A stretch of DNA of 64,000 bases from Streptomyces sp. DSM 15324 (GCF_001514285.1 NZ_KQ949024.1:524700-588699); one strand, 5' to 3'; counted from the stretch's first letter, positions 35,741-44,301 are shown. Made by a program: numbers and translations. Notes: generated by a model not told the origin, from the letters alone.

Positions 35741-36420
35741 CATGCGGTGAAGTCCTTCTGGGTCTCGGCGGTCACCGGGCGGCCGGCGTGCAGCAGGGAG
35801 AGCAGCAGCGGGGCCGCGAGCAGGGCGGGCAGGGCCTCGGTGAGCAGGGCGGTCAGTCCGGCGGCGAGGACGAGCAGGGAGCCGAAGGCCAGGGTGACCC
35901 TCCCGTGCCGGAGCGTGAAGTACGCGGCGAGGCGGGCGGTGTCGCGGGCGCGGAAGGTGAACAGCGAGGTGAGGAGCAGGGCGTGGGCGCCCCAGAGCAG
36001 GGAGCCGACGCCGATGAGCGCGAGCAGGGCCGCCCACCAGCGGGGCAGGCCGGTGGCGGTGAAATGGGTGAGGGTGAAGGCGATCACGGTCAGCCAGGCC
36101 AGCAGGGGGGTCCAGAGCCGGAGGGCGGGGACGGCGTTGAGCCGCCAGCCCCGGCCGTAGACCCGCGCGGGGTGCAGATCGGTCAGGTCGCGGCTGCGGT
36201 GGTGGAGGGCGTACAGCGCGGCGGAGGCGGCGGGGCCGAGCGGCAGCAGACACAGGGCGGCGAGGGGCAGGTTGGCGGGGTCGGGGGCGAGGAGGAACAG
36301 GCCGGTGACGCCGGGGGCGGCCGCGACGAGGAACAGGGCCTCGACGGTGAGCAGGGTGTGGACCAGGGCGGCGGCGCGGGAGAGGACGCCGGTGCCGAAG
36401 TCGGTCGCCGTGGCGCTCAC
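35740..36420 (-). CDS. DUF624 (YesL-like) membrane protein
   Basis: 226 residues with about five hydrophobic helices (AALVHTLLTVEALFLVAAAP, LTVIAFTLTHFTATGLPRWW, FGSLLVLAAGLTALL). The opening and the GPAASAALYALHH motif match DUF624/YesL proteins, which are regularly encoded beside LplABC-type oligosaccharide transporters and hemicellulases. The molecular role is unknown; it may assist the transporter. GTG at 36420 is chosen because it overlaps the GH39 stop (GTGA) and has GGGAG five bases upstream; ATG at 36459 lies inside the previous gene. Confidence 0.82.
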   Translation of the reverse strand: MSATATDFGTGVLSRAAALVHTLLTVEALFLVAAAPGVTGLFLLAPDPANLPLAALCLLPLGPAASAALYALHHRSRDLTDLHPARVYGRGWRLNAVPALRLWTPLLAWLTVIAFTLTHFTATGLPRWWAALLALIGVGSLLWGAHALLLTSLFTFRARDTARLAAYFTLRHGRVTLAFGSLLVLAAGLTALLTEALPALLAAPLLLSLLHAGRPVTAETQKDFTA

Positions 36421-37964
36421 GCGGGCTCCCGGCCCAGCAGCCGTCGTGCGTCCCACCACGGTGGGGTCTCGTCCTCGACCGGGGTCAGTTCGACGAGGGT
36501 GATCTCATGGCGGGCCAGGGTCAGCTCCAGCTCGGTGCGGCCGTCGTGGACGGGCAGCCGTCCATGGGTGCGGGCGGGCTCGGCGGCCTCGTGCAGGACG
36601 TCGAGCTGTGACCGGCCCGGGGAGCGGGGGCTGCCCATGTGCCGCCAGGCCGTGTAGGCGTTGCCCCGTTCCTCGTCCACGGTCGACCGGCGAACGAACA
36701 CCTCGCCCCCGCCCCCGTCGCCCTCGCCCTCGCCGTCCCGGGCGTTTCTCCCCACCGGCAGCGACAGCCGCAGGGCGTGTCCCGCGGGTCCCTCCGTCGC
36801 GCCGGTCGGGTCGACCGGTGCCCAGGCGAGGACGGTGACGCGGCCGTCCTCGTGCCGGGTGACGAGATGGTCGTCGCCCCGGGCGAGCAGGTCGGGGCCC
36901 ATCCGTGCCATGAACGCGTACAGGTGGTGGACGGGCTTGCGGACCTGCCGGTGGGTGAGCAGCCCGAAGCCGCCGTGGAAGAGGGCGGTGGGGACCCCGG
37001 CCTCCTCGAACATGTCGCTGAACGTCCAGTAGGAGAACGAGTCGACGTAGTCTCCGCCCCGGGCCAGCACGGGGGCGAGGTAGGCGGCCTGGAAGGCGGT
37101 GTCGTGGACCGCGTTGATCGGGCAGTAGGAGGAGTTGAACTCGGTGATGTGCACCGGGAGTCCGGCCAGCCGGGTGCCCTTGAGACGGTCCCGCGGGGTG
37201 GCGAACTGGTCCAGCAGGTCGGTCGCCGGGGCCAGGGTCTGGTGGACCCCGAACGGCACGGGCTGGGCGGGTCCGGAGGTGTAGGCGTGCTTGGAGACGA
37301 AGTCGACCGGCACCTCGCGGTGCGCGGCGAACTCGGCGAACCGGTCCAGCCAGTCGTCGGCGCCCGGGGAGATCGCGGGGCCGCCGACCTGGAGCCCGGC
37401 GTCCACCTCCTTCACGGTGTGCGCCGTCACCTCGTAGAGCAGGTGGTACGCCCGCTCGTCCGCGCCCTGCCAGAAGTCGGCGAGGTTGGGCTCGTTCCAG
37501 ACCTCGATCGGCCAGGTGCGCACCTCGTCGACGCCGTAGCGGTCCACCAGGTGGCGCAGGGTCGCACGGACCAGGTCGGCCCATTCCCGGTGCGAACGGG
37601 GTGGGGTGACATGACCTCGCCACCAGAAGACCGTCTGGTCACCGGAGGCCAACTCCTCCGGCATGAAGCCGAGTTCGAGGAACGGGCGGATACCCAGCGC
37701 CAGGTAGGCGTCGACGACCTGGTCGACGTAGGTGAAGGAGTGATGGACGTGCCGGGTGCCCGCGTGCTCGTAGGGGCGGTACACGCCCATGCCGTCGCTC
37801 AGCAGACCGTGGCCGCGGATGTACCGGAACCCGATGTCGCGCTGGAGGAGGGCGAGGGAGTCCTGGTAGTCGCGGCGCAGGGCGAGTTCGATGCGGCCGG
37901 TGCCGACGCAGGTCCGCCAGGCGTCGGAGAACCGGCCGGCCGGGGCGGCGGGGACGCGGATCAC
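36417..37964 (-). CDS. GH39-type beta-xylosidase
   Basis: 515 residues. A TIM barrel with the clan-A motif WPIEVWNEPNLADFW (acid/base glutamate, near residue 165) and the nucleophile in VHITEFNSSY (near 285), plus FRYIRGHGLLSDGMGVYRPY at the N-terminus, which is typical of GH39. A C-terminal beta domain carries HEDGRVTVLAWAPVD. It should split xylobiose and short xylo-oligosaccharides in the cytoplasm, as no signal peptide is seen. The GTG start overlaps the stop of the binding-protein gene (GTGA) and its own stop overlaps the YesL start, so transporter, xylosidase and YesL form one operon. Confidence 0.88.
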   Translation of the reverse strand: MIRVPAAPAGRFSDAWRTCVGTGRIELALRRDYQDSLALLQRDIGFRYIRGHGLLSDGMGVYRPYEHAGTRHVHHSFTYVDQVVDAYLALGIRPFLELGFMPEELASGDQTVFWWRGHVTPPRSHREWADLVRATLRHLVDRYGVDEVRTWPIEVWNEPNLADFWQGADERAYHLLYEVTAHTVKEVDAGLQVGGPAISPGADDWLDRFAEFAAHREVPVDFVSKHAYTSGPAQPVPFGVHQTLAPATDLLDQFATPRDRLKGTRLAGLPVHITEFNSSYCPINAVHDTAFQAAYLAPVLARGGDYVDSFSYWTFSDMFEEAGVPTALFHGGFGLLTHRQVRKPVHHLYAFMARMGPDLLARGDDHLVTRHEDGRVTVLAWAPVDPTGATEGPAGHALRLSLPVGRNARDGEGEGDGGGGEVFVRRSTVDEERGNAYTAWRHMGSPRSPGRSQLDVLHEAAEPARTHGRLPVHDGRTELELTLARHEITLVELTPVEDETPPWWDARRLLGREPA

Positions 37965-39616
37965 CGGTTCTCCTTCGTGAAGCGGTCACGGGCCTGGTTG
38001 TGCAGGTCCACGAGCCGGTCCATGTTCTTGGCCTTCAGCTCACCGACGTAGGAGTCCCACTCGGACAGGGGGCGCTTGCCGAGGGCGAACTTCAGGGTGT
38101 TCTGGACGACGTGGTCGCGCAGCGGGGTGTCCCAGAGGGTGGCCTGTTCCTGGTCGACGGACCGCAGGGGATGGGCGGGCCCGATGGGGAGTTGTCGGCG
38201 TAGGGCCATGGCGTCCTGGAACCTCTTCTCGTCGGGGCCGAAGGAGGAGGAGACCAGGGCCCAGCTCCCGCCGTAGGTGAAGACGCCGTTGAAGAAGCCG
38301 TAGTCCTTCTGGAGGTCCTTCGGGGCGTCCGGGTGGGAGCCCATCAGGCTGATGCCGGGCTTGAGCTCGTAGGTGTCGCCCGAGCGGGTGTACGTGGTGC
38401 CCTCGACCCCCCACTTGGCGAAGCGCTGGCCCTCGTCGGAGTACCAGAGCCAGTCCATGAACTGGATCATCGCGACGAAGGTGTCGCTCTTGAGGGCCTT
38501 GCTGGAGATCATGACGCCGTTCTCCAGCCGCGCCCCGCCGATCACCACCGGGCCGGCCGGGCCGAGCGGCACCGGGACCATCTCGATCTTCGCGCCCTTG
38601 ACCTGCTTCTCCAGGTTGTAGCGGTAGTTCTGGACCAGTTCCTGCGGATTGGCGCTGATCGCGAAGGACTTCTCGCCGAGCAGTTTCTGCACCGCGTCGT
38701 CGTCGGTCTGGGTGAAGCTCTCGGGGTCGATCAGCTTCTCGGCGACCAGCTTCGCCAGGTACTCGACCATCTGGCGGTAGCCGTCCGAGGCACCGGTGAA
38801 GACGAAGGCGTCCTTCTTGGCGTCCCAGCTGATGTTGTCGTACGTCCAGCCGGCCCTGACGCCGTACGCCTGACCGAGGTAGCTCATCAACGCCGCTGCC
38901 GGATAAGGGGTGTTGATGCTCCAGCGGTCGGAGAGCGGATAGCGGTCGGGATACTCGGCGCGGATCGCCCGGAGGACCTCGTGCACCTCGTCCCAGGTGG
39001 TGGGCAGGGCCAGGCCCAGCTTCTCCAGGACGTCGGTGCGCAGCGACAGCGAGTAGCCCGACTTGACCTTCTCGTGCAGTCCGGGCAGCAGGTAGTACTT
39101 GCCGTCGGCCTGGCGGATGGAGTCGAGTTCCGGCTCCAGCTTCCATTTTCTGACCTTGTCCCGGTAGTTGGGCATCAGGTGCACGTACTCGCTGACCGGG
39201 AGGATCGCCCCGGAGGAGACGAAGGCGACCTCGGAGGGGTGGTACGTCTTGGGGATCAGGAAGGGGGCGTCGCCCGCGCCGATGAGGACGCTGCGCTTCT
39301 TCTCGTAGTCGGCCAGCGGGACCGCGACCGGCTTGAGGGTGACGCCGGTGCGCCTGGTGAGTTCCTTCCAGAACAACCAGTCGTTCTTCAGCGGGTAGTT
39401 GGGGTTGTTGTTGTGCAGCACCGAGAACGACAGCGGCTTGGCCGCCTTGAACTGCTCGCCGACGCGGTACTCCTTCATCGCGCCGTCCCGCTTCTTGGAG
39501 AGGTCCTTGGAGTCCCCTCCGTCGTCGCCGCTGCCGCAGCCGGTGAGCGCGGCGAGGCCGAGGAACCCGGCGGCGGCCAGGATCTGACGCCGTGACAGCT
39601 GACCTGCGTTCTTCAC
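37961..39616 (-). CDS. Oligosaccharide-binding lipoprotein (LplA-type)
   Basis: 551 residues. The twin-arginine/lipoprotein signal SRRQILAAAGFLGLAALTGC anchors it to the outer face of the membrane. The mature part (LSFSVLHNNNPNYPLKNDWL, YYLLPGLHEKVKSGYSLSLR) matches the large LplA/family-1 binding proteins that serve oligosaccharide transporters with two short permeases. By context it should bind (glucurono)xylo-oligosaccharides. The GTG start has GGGAG five bases upstream. It follows the LplC-type permease by 21 bases and overlaps the GH39 gene. Confidence 0.9.
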   Translation of the reverse strand: MKNAGQLSRRQILAAAGFLGLAALTGCGSGDDGGDSKDLSKKRDGAMKEYRVGEQFKAAKPLSFSVLHNNNPNYPLKNDWLFWKELTRRTGVTLKPVAVPLADYEKKRSVLIGAGDAPFLIPKTYHPSEVAFVSSGAILPVSEYVHLMPNYRDKVRKWKLEPELDSIRQADGKYYLLPGLHEKVKSGYSLSLRTDVLEKLGLALPTTWDEVHEVLRAIRAEYPDRYPLSDRWSINTPYPAAALMSYLGQAYGVRAGWTYDNISWDAKKDAFVFTGASDGYRQMVEYLAKLVAEKLIDPESFTQTDDDAVQKLLGEKSFAISANPQELVQNYRYNLEKQVKGAKIEMVPVPLGPAGPVVIGGARLENGVMISSKALKSDTFVAMIQFMDWLWYSDEGQRFAKWGVEGTTYTRSGDTYELKPGISLMGSHPDAPKDLQKDYGFFNGVFTYGGSWALVSSSFGPDEKRFQDAMALRRQLPIGPAHPLRSVDQEQATLWDTPLRDHVVQNTLKFALGKRPLSEWDSYVGELKAKNMDRLVDLHNQARDRFTKENR

Positions 39617-39637
39617 GGATACTCCCTAGTTGGGCGC

Positions 39638-40519
39638 TCAGCCCTTGACGGCGCCGAGCATCACGCCGGAGACGAAGTAGCGCTGGACGAACGGGTACAC
39701 GCAGAGGATGGGGAGCGAGGTGAGCACGATGGTGACCGCCTGGATGTTGGCGCCGACCTGGCTGAGCTGCTCGGCGGCGGCGCCCGCGTTGCCACCGGTG
39801 GTGGCGCCCGCGATCATGTTGCGCAGATAGACCGTGACCGGCATCAGCTCGGCGCGGTCCATGTAGAGGTAGGCCGAGAACCAGGAGTTCCAGAAGGACA
39901 CCGAGTAGAAGAGCACCATCGTCGCGATGACCGCCTTGGACAGCGGGAGCACGATCCTCAGCAGGATGCCGTAGGTGGTGAGCCCGTCGATCTCGGCCGC
40001 CTCCTCCAGTTCGGTGGGCAGCCCCTCGAAGAAGGCCTTCATCACCAGCAGGTTGAAGACGCTGATCGCGTTGGGCAGGGCGATGGCCCACACGGAGTTC
40101 TTCAGGCCGAGACTGGTGACGAGGACGTAGTTCGGGATCAGTCCGCCGCTGAAGAACATGGTGAACACGGCCACGCCGACCAGGACGCCCCGCCCCTTGA
40201 GGTGGCGCTTCGACAGGACATAGGCGTAACAGGTTGTCAGGACCATGGCGACGGCCGTCGAGACCACCGTGTAGAAGGCGGTGTTGCCGTAGTTGCGCCA
40301 GAACGTCGTGTCGTGGAAGACGATGTCGTACGTGGTGAGGTTGAACCCCTTGGGCCACAGGGTCACCTCACCGGCGCGGATCTGGCGCTCCCCGCTGAAG
40401 GAGCGGGCGACGATGTTGACGAACGGATACAGGGTCACCAGCACGACCAGGGTCAGGACCAGCCCGTTGACGCCCTGGAAGACCCGGTAGGAGCGGCTCT
40501 CCCGGCGGGCCGGCCTCAC
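39638..40519 (-). CDS. Carbohydrate ABC transporter permease (LplC/CUT1 type)
   Basis: 293 residues with six membrane helices (FQGVNGLVLTLVVLVTLYPF opens the first). The coupling motif ELEEAAEIDGLTTYGILLRI is the EAA loop that contacts the ATPase. It pairs with the upstream permease. GTG at 40519 overlaps the upstream stop (GTGA); GTG at 40522 is equally possible. No ATPase is encoded in the operon, so a shared MsiK-type ATPase elsewhere is presumably used, as is usual in Streptomyces (knowledge, not sequence). Confidence 0.9.
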   Translation of the reverse strand: MRPARRESRSYRVFQGVNGLVLTLVVLVTLYPFVNIVARSFSGERQIRAGEVTLWPKGFNLTTYDIVFHDTTFWRNYGNTAFYTVVSTAVAMVLTTCYAYVLSKRHLKGRGVLVGVAVFTMFFSGGLIPNYVLVTSLGLKNSVWAIALPNAISVFNLLVMKAFFEGLPTELEEAAEIDGLTTYGILLRIVLPLSKAVIATMVLFYSVSFWNSWFSAYLYMDRAELMPVTVYLRNMIAGATTGGNAGAAAEQLSQVGANIQAVTIVLTSLPILCVYPFVQRYFVSGVMLGAVKG

Positions 40520-41502
40520 CACAGGCTCGTCCCCACCGTGCGGCGCGAGAGCTGGTTCGCGGAGGTCACCAGCACCAGTCCGATGACCGCCTCGAACAGA
40601 CCGATCGCGGCGGCGTAGCTGAAGCTGTTGGACTCCACGCCGGCCCGGTAGAGGTAGGTGGAGACCACGTCGGCCGTCGGATAGGTCAGCGCGTTGTACA
40701 GCAGCAGGATCTTCTCGAAGCCGACCGCCATGAAGGTGCCGATGTTGAGGATCAGCAGGGTCATCATGGTGGGACGGATGCCGGGCAGGGTGACGTGCCA
40801 GATCTGCTGCCAGCGGTTCGCGCCGTCGATGCGGGCGGCCTCGTAGAGGTCCTCGTCGATCGTGGTGAGGGCGGCGAGGTAGAGGATCGTGCCCCAGCCG
40901 GCGGTCTGCCAGATCTCCGAGCCGACGTAGATGGTGCGGAACCAGCCGGGTTCCTGGACGAACCGGATCGCGTCGTGGCCGAACCAGCCGAGGACGTGGT
41001 TGACCGGGCCGTCCACGGCGAGCATCTGGAGGGTGATCCCGGCGACGATCACGATCGACAGGAAGTGCGGCAGATACGACACCGACTGCACGAACCGCTT
41101 CAGCGAGCGCCGGCGCACCTCGTTGAGCAGCAGCGCCAGCACGATCGGGACCGGGAAGCAGAACAGCAGCGTCAGCGCGCCCAGCCAGAGGGTGTTGCGG
41201 AAGACCTGCCAGAAGGTGGGGTCGGACAGGAACATCCGCACATAGCGCAGCCCCACCCACTGCTCCCCGAGGAGGGAGCCGCCCGGTTCGAACCGGCGGA
41301 ACGCGATGACGTTGCCGATCATCGGCAGATAGCGGAAGACCAGGAAGAACAGCAGCGGCAGCACGGCCAGCGAGTACAGCCGCCAGTCGCGGCGCAGCGC
41401 TCTGCGCCACCCGGGACGCCGGGGCGGCGGGTCCGGGCGGACGGGTGCCCGGGGCGGGTGCTGCGTGCCGGGCGGCGGGGCCGGTGTGGTGGAGGTGCTC
41501 AT
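40516..41502 (-). CDS. Carbohydrate ABC transporter permease (LplB/CUT1 type)
   Basis: 328 residues: a proline-rich cytoplasmic N-terminus (to about residue 40), then six helices starting LYSLAVLPLLFFLVFRYLPM. The EAA loop reads DEDLYEAARIDGANRWQQIW. It is the first gene of the operon LplB / LplC / LplA / GH39 / YesL. Its promoter region carries a CGAAA-C-TTTCG palindrome 32 bases upstream of the ATG, suggesting control by a LacI-type xylan regulator. Confidence 0.92.
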   Translation of the reverse strand: MSTSTTPAPPPGTQHPPRAPVRPDPPPRRPGWRRALRRDWRLYSLAVLPLLFFLVFRYLPMIGNVIAFRRFEPGGSLLGEQWVGLRYVRMFLSDPTFWQVFRNTLWLGALTLLFCFPVPIVLALLLNEVRRRSLKRFVQSVSYLPHFLSIVIVAGITLQMLAVDGPVNHVLGWFGHDAIRFVQEPGWFRTIYVGSEIWQTAGWGTILYLAALTTIDEDLYEAARIDGANRWQQIWHVTLPGIRPTMMTLLILNIGTFMAVGFEKILLLYNALTYPTADVVSTYLYRAGVESNSFSYAAAIGLFEAVIGLVLVTSANQLSRRTVGTSLW

Positions 41503-41533
41503 GCTCGGGCCTCCCGTGACGGGAACGCGGTAC

Positions 41534-41544
41534 CGAAACTTTCG
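41534..41544. promoter_or_regulatory. Putative BxlR-type operator CGAAACTTTCG
   Basis: A palindrome CGAAA-C-TTTCG, 32 bases upstream of the LplB start. Its inner CGAA-N-TTCG-like symmetry recalls the element reported for the xylobiose regulator BxlR of Streptomyces thermoviolaceus (from memory). The genes it precedes are a xylan-oligosaccharide operon, which agrees. Confidence 0.55.
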
Positions 41545-41585
41545 AGCTTCTTACCGGTAACTTCGCGGCAACTTAGGGGCACTCA

Positions 41586-41598
41586 GAAAGCGCTGTCA
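41586..41598. promoter_or_regulatory. LacI-type operator GAAAGCGCTGTCA, reverse copy of the 1647 site
   Basis: Reads TGACAGCGCTTTC on the minus strand, identical over 13 bases to 1647-1659. It lies between the divergent LplB operon and the acetyl xylan esterase gene, so it could control either or both. Confidence 0.6.
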
Positions 41599-41731
41599 AT
41601 AAGTGCGGCGCGAGACGGCCGAGGCGGATGGCGGGCATGGGACCACCTCGACACGGGGTAGAACCACCAAGCGCAGCCCCGATCGCCTCCGCAACTTTCC
41701 CTGTCCGGACCGATTCCTGCGAGGTGCCCTC

Positions 41732-42733
41732 GTGCCCGCGTTCGACCTGCCGCCGAGCGAGCTGGAGACCTACCGCCTCCTGCCGGAGGAACCCGCCGAC
41801 TTCGACGAGTTCTGGCAGAACACCCTCAAGGACGCCGCGCAGTACGACGCGTTGGTGTCGGCCGATCCGGTGGCAACCGGTCTGCGGCTGACGGAGACCT
41901 GGGACGTGACCTTCCGCGGCTTCGCCGGCGACCCGGTCCGCGCCTGGTACTCCCGCCCGGCCGGGGTCCGCGGCCCCCTGCCGGCCGTCGTCGAGTACGC
42001 CGGCTACGGCCGCGGCCGGGGTCTCCCCCACGAACGGCTGACCTGGGTGAACGCCGGTTACGCGCATCTGCTGATGGACAACCGCGGCCAGGGCGACCAG
42101 TACGGCAACGGCGGCTCCACCCCCGATCCGCACGCCCAGGCGCCCGGCGGCCCGGGTCCGGCCGCGCGCGGTCTGCGGGCCCCGCGGGACTGTCACTACC
42201 GGCGGCTGATCACGGACGCCGTCCGGGCGGTGACCGCCCTGCGCGCGCTGCCCGGGGTGGACGCCCGCCGGATCGCGGCCGTCGGCAACAGCCAGGGCGG
42301 CGGACTCGCCCTCGCCGTGGCGGGGCTGCTGCCGGACCTGGCCGCGGTCCTGGTCACGGCCCCGCTGCTGTGCGGGATCCGCCGCGCCCTGGACCTCACC
42401 GACGCGGGCCCCTACGGCGAGATCACCGCGTATCTCGCGGTGCACCGCGGCACCGAACAGGCCGCCTACCGCACCCTCTCCTACATCGAGGGCGTCTCCT
42501 TCGCCCGCCGCGCCCAGGCCCCGGCCCACTTCGGCACCGGGCTGCGCGACACGGTGTGCCCGCCGAGCGGGACGTACGCGGCCTTCAACCGGTACGGCGA
42601 GCTGAACGGCGGCGCGGATCCCCGCCGGGAGATCCACGCGTACCCGTTCAACGGGCACGAGGGGGGCGAGGCGGAACACGTCAGACGCCAACTGCACTGG
42701 CTGGCAGAGGTGTTGCCGGAGCAGAAGTCATAG
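41732..42733 (+). CDS. Acetyl xylan esterase / cephalosporin-C deacetylase family (CE7)
   Basis: 333 residues of the AXE1 alpha/beta-hydrolase family. It has the GNSQGGG nucleophile elbow, the LMDNRGQGDQ motif typical of CE7, a catalytic aspartate in GTGLRDTVCPP and a catalytic histidine in FNGHEGGEAEHV. No signal peptide is visible, so it should deacetylate imported xylo-oligosaccharides. GTG at 41732 is chosen because GAGG sits seven bases upstream and VPAFDLPPSELETYRLL is the normal family start. It is divergent from the xylan transporter operon with two operators between. Confidence 0.92.
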   Translation: MPAFDLPPSELETYRLLPEEPADFDEFWQNTLKDAAQYDALVSADPVATGLRLTETWDVTFRGFAGDPVRAWYSRPAGVRGPLPAVVEYAGYGRGRGLPHERLTWVNAGYAHLLMDNRGQGDQYGNGGSTPDPHAQAPGGPGPAARGLRAPRDCHYRRLITDAVRAVTALRALPGVDARRIAAVGNSQGGGLALAVAGLLPDLAAVLVTAPLLCGIRRALDLTDAGPYGEITAYLAVHRGTEQAAYRTLSYIEGVSFARRAQAPAHFGTGLRDTVCPPSGTYAAFNRYGELNGGADPRREIHAYPFNGHEGGEAEHVRRQLHWLAEVLPEQKS

Positions 42734-42738
42734 ACCGA

Positions 42739-42773
42739 CGGACCCGGTGGGCGTGGGGCGCCCACCGGGTCCG
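42739..42773. terminator. Bidirectional stem-loop between the esterase and LPMO genes
   Basis: CGGACCCGGTGGGCG (42739-42753) pairs with CGCCCACCGGGTCCG (42759-42773) around a five-base loop. It sits between two convergent genes, six bases after one stop and 34 bases before the other. Confidence 0.8.
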
Positions 42774-42806
42774 CTTGGTGCCGGGTCAGATCGGTGCCGG
42801 GTCCGC

Positions 42807-43889
42807 TCAGCCCACCCGGCAGGGCAGGCTGGTGGCGCTGTCACCTCCCGCACCGGAGACGACGTATCCGAAGGTCGCGCTCCGGCCCGGACTCAGGGAG
42901 CCGTTCCAGTCGGCGTTGTGGACCATCACCGCCTGGCCGTTGTAGGTGGCGTTGCCGTTCCACAGGCTGTTCACCGTCTGGCCGGCGGGCAGGGTCCAGT
43001 CGACCATCCAGCCGAGCATGGGGACGTCACCGGAGTTGGTGACGGTCACCTCGGACTGGTAGCCGCCGCTCCAGGTGCCGGTGGTACGGCGGGTGGCGGT
43101 GCAGGCACCGGGGACGGGCTCGTTGGGGTTGCCCGGCTCGTGGATGCCGGTCACCTCGCCGTGGCCGCCGTCGAAGACGACGTCGGAGCAGGAGTAGAAG
43201 GTCTCCTGGCTGTCGGAGCGCTGCCAGACCATGTAGATGATGTGGCGGCCCGACTTGTTCGCCGGGAGCTGTCCGGTCCAGGAGTAGTTGGCCTCGACCG
43301 TGCCCGGGGAGCCGTGCAGCGGCGGGTGGTCGGCGGAGAGGAAGGGCTGGTCCTCGAGGTCGTTCCAGGTGAGCGTCTTGGTCGGGTCGAAACCGTTCTT
43401 GGTGACGTAGACGTAGAACCAGCCCGGGTGTGCGGCCCAGGCGTTGTAGGAGAAGTCGACGGTGGCGCCCGAGGTGAGGTGGGTCAGCGGCCAGTCGGAG
43501 CGGGCGGCGTTGAAGCCGGTGAAGTTGGGGTTGCCGCCGCTGCACAGCTGGCCGTCCGGGACGAAGCCGCGGGTGCGGCCCGCGCCGTCGGAGCGCAGCA
43601 CGGAGAACCAGTTGTAGAACGGCGTGGTGCCGCTGACCTGCTGGGCGTTCTTGCAGGCCGGGTTGACCGGCTTGATCTCACCGGTGTCGGTCAGCGCGTC
43701 CTGCCAGCACAGGAAGGTGCGGCTGCCGGGCTTCATGGGGGTGCCGTGGGCCTCGGCCGGGCCGCCGGTCGTGACGATCAGACCGAGGGCGGGGACGGTG
43801 GCCAGCAGGGCCAGGAGGACGAGGAGGAGGGCCCGGGAGCGTAACCGGGTCCCCTTCTTCTTAGTGCTTGTCGTGATCATGACAGACAT
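42807..43889 (-). CDS. AA10 lytic polysaccharide monooxygenase with C-terminal CBM2
   Basis: 360 residues. The signal peptide ends GGPAEA before His48, which becomes the N-terminal copper-binding histidine (HGTPMKPGSRTFLCWQ). The second copper histidine is in YNAWAAHPGWFYVYVT. Paired cysteines (FLCWQ, PACKN, QLCSGG, FYSCSD) fit cellulose-active actinobacterial AA10 enzymes. A PGNPNEPVPG linker leads to a CBM2 (CTATRRTTGTWSGG, MLGWMVDWTLPAGQTVNSLW, final GYVVSGAGGDSATSLPC). It cleaves crystalline cellulose (or chitin) oxidatively outside the cell. ATG at 43889 (GGAAGG 12 bases upstream) is favoured over ATG at 43880. A CebR-type operator lies 287 bases upstream. Confidence 0.95.
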   Translation of the reverse strand: MSVMITTSTKKKGTRLRSRALLLVLLALLATVPALGLIVTTGGPAEAHGTPMKPGSRTFLCWQDALTDTGEIKPVNPACKNAQQVSGTTPFYNWFSVLRSDGAGRTRGFVPDGQLCSGGNPNFTGFNAARSDWPLTHLTSGATVDFSYNAWAAHPGWFYVYVTKNGFDPTKTLTWNDLEDQPFLSADHPPLHGSPGTVEANYSWTGQLPANKSGRHIIYMVWQRSDSQETFYSCSDVVFDGGHGEVTGIHEPGNPNEPVPGACTATRRTTGTWSGGYQSEVTVTNSGDVPMLGWMVDWTLPAGQTVNSLWNGNATYNGQAVMVHNADWNGSLSPGRSATFGYVVSGAGGDSATSLPCRVG

Positions 43890-43930
43890 GGCGGAGTCCG
43901 CCCTTCCGTGTCCGGACCGTGCGCGTGGGG

Positions 43931-43983
43931 GTGGATGGAGCAGGGTGCGGGTGGGTGCGGGTGGATGGAGCAGGGTGCGGGTG
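43931..43983. repeat. Direct repeat, 30-bp period, upstream of the LPMO gene
   Basis: A block of 23 bases (starting GTGGATGGAGCAGGGTGCGG) at 43931-43953 recurs exactly at 43961-43983. It lies in the untranslated region between the operator and the LPMO start. Confidence 0.7.
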
Positions 43984-44003
43984 CCTCTGGTGCGGTGCCT
44001 GTG

Positions 44004-44060
44004 CTGTGGGTGCCGCTGCTGTGGGTGCCGCTGTTGTGGGTGCCGCTGCTGCGGGTGGCT
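44004..44060. repeat. 15-bp tandem repeat upstream of the LPMO gene
   Basis: CTGTGGGTGCCGCTG at 44004-44018 is repeated at 44019-44033 and, with one change, at 44034-44048, followed by a partial copy. All lie in the same leader region. Confidence 0.7.
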
Positions 44061-44175
44061 CCGGTGCGGTCGCCTCCGGCACGGAGGCGGGTGGGGCGGG
44101 TGGGGCGGGTGCGGAGGGCGAGGCGGGAGCGGCTCCCGGTGGTCTCCGGCGGGTTCCGGTCCGCCGGGGGCTTTA

Positions 44176-44189
44176 TGGGAGCGCTCCCA
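44176..44189. promoter_or_regulatory. Perfect CebR-type operator TGGGAGCGCTCCCA
   Basis: An exact 14-bp palindrome identical to the known consensus for CebR, the cellobiose-responsive LacI repressor of cellulolysis in Streptomyces. It lies upstream of the LPMO gene on the minus strand and so should make the gene cello-oligosaccharide-inducible. Confidence 0.85.
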
Positions 44190-44301
44190 CCTCGCCTGTG
44201 GCGGAAGGTAGCGCCGTACGGCCGACTTGTAAACGGTCCCTGTGCATTCGGTGCGGGTGTTGGCCGGCAGGTCGGCCCCCACCTCGGGACGAACACGGCG
44301 A

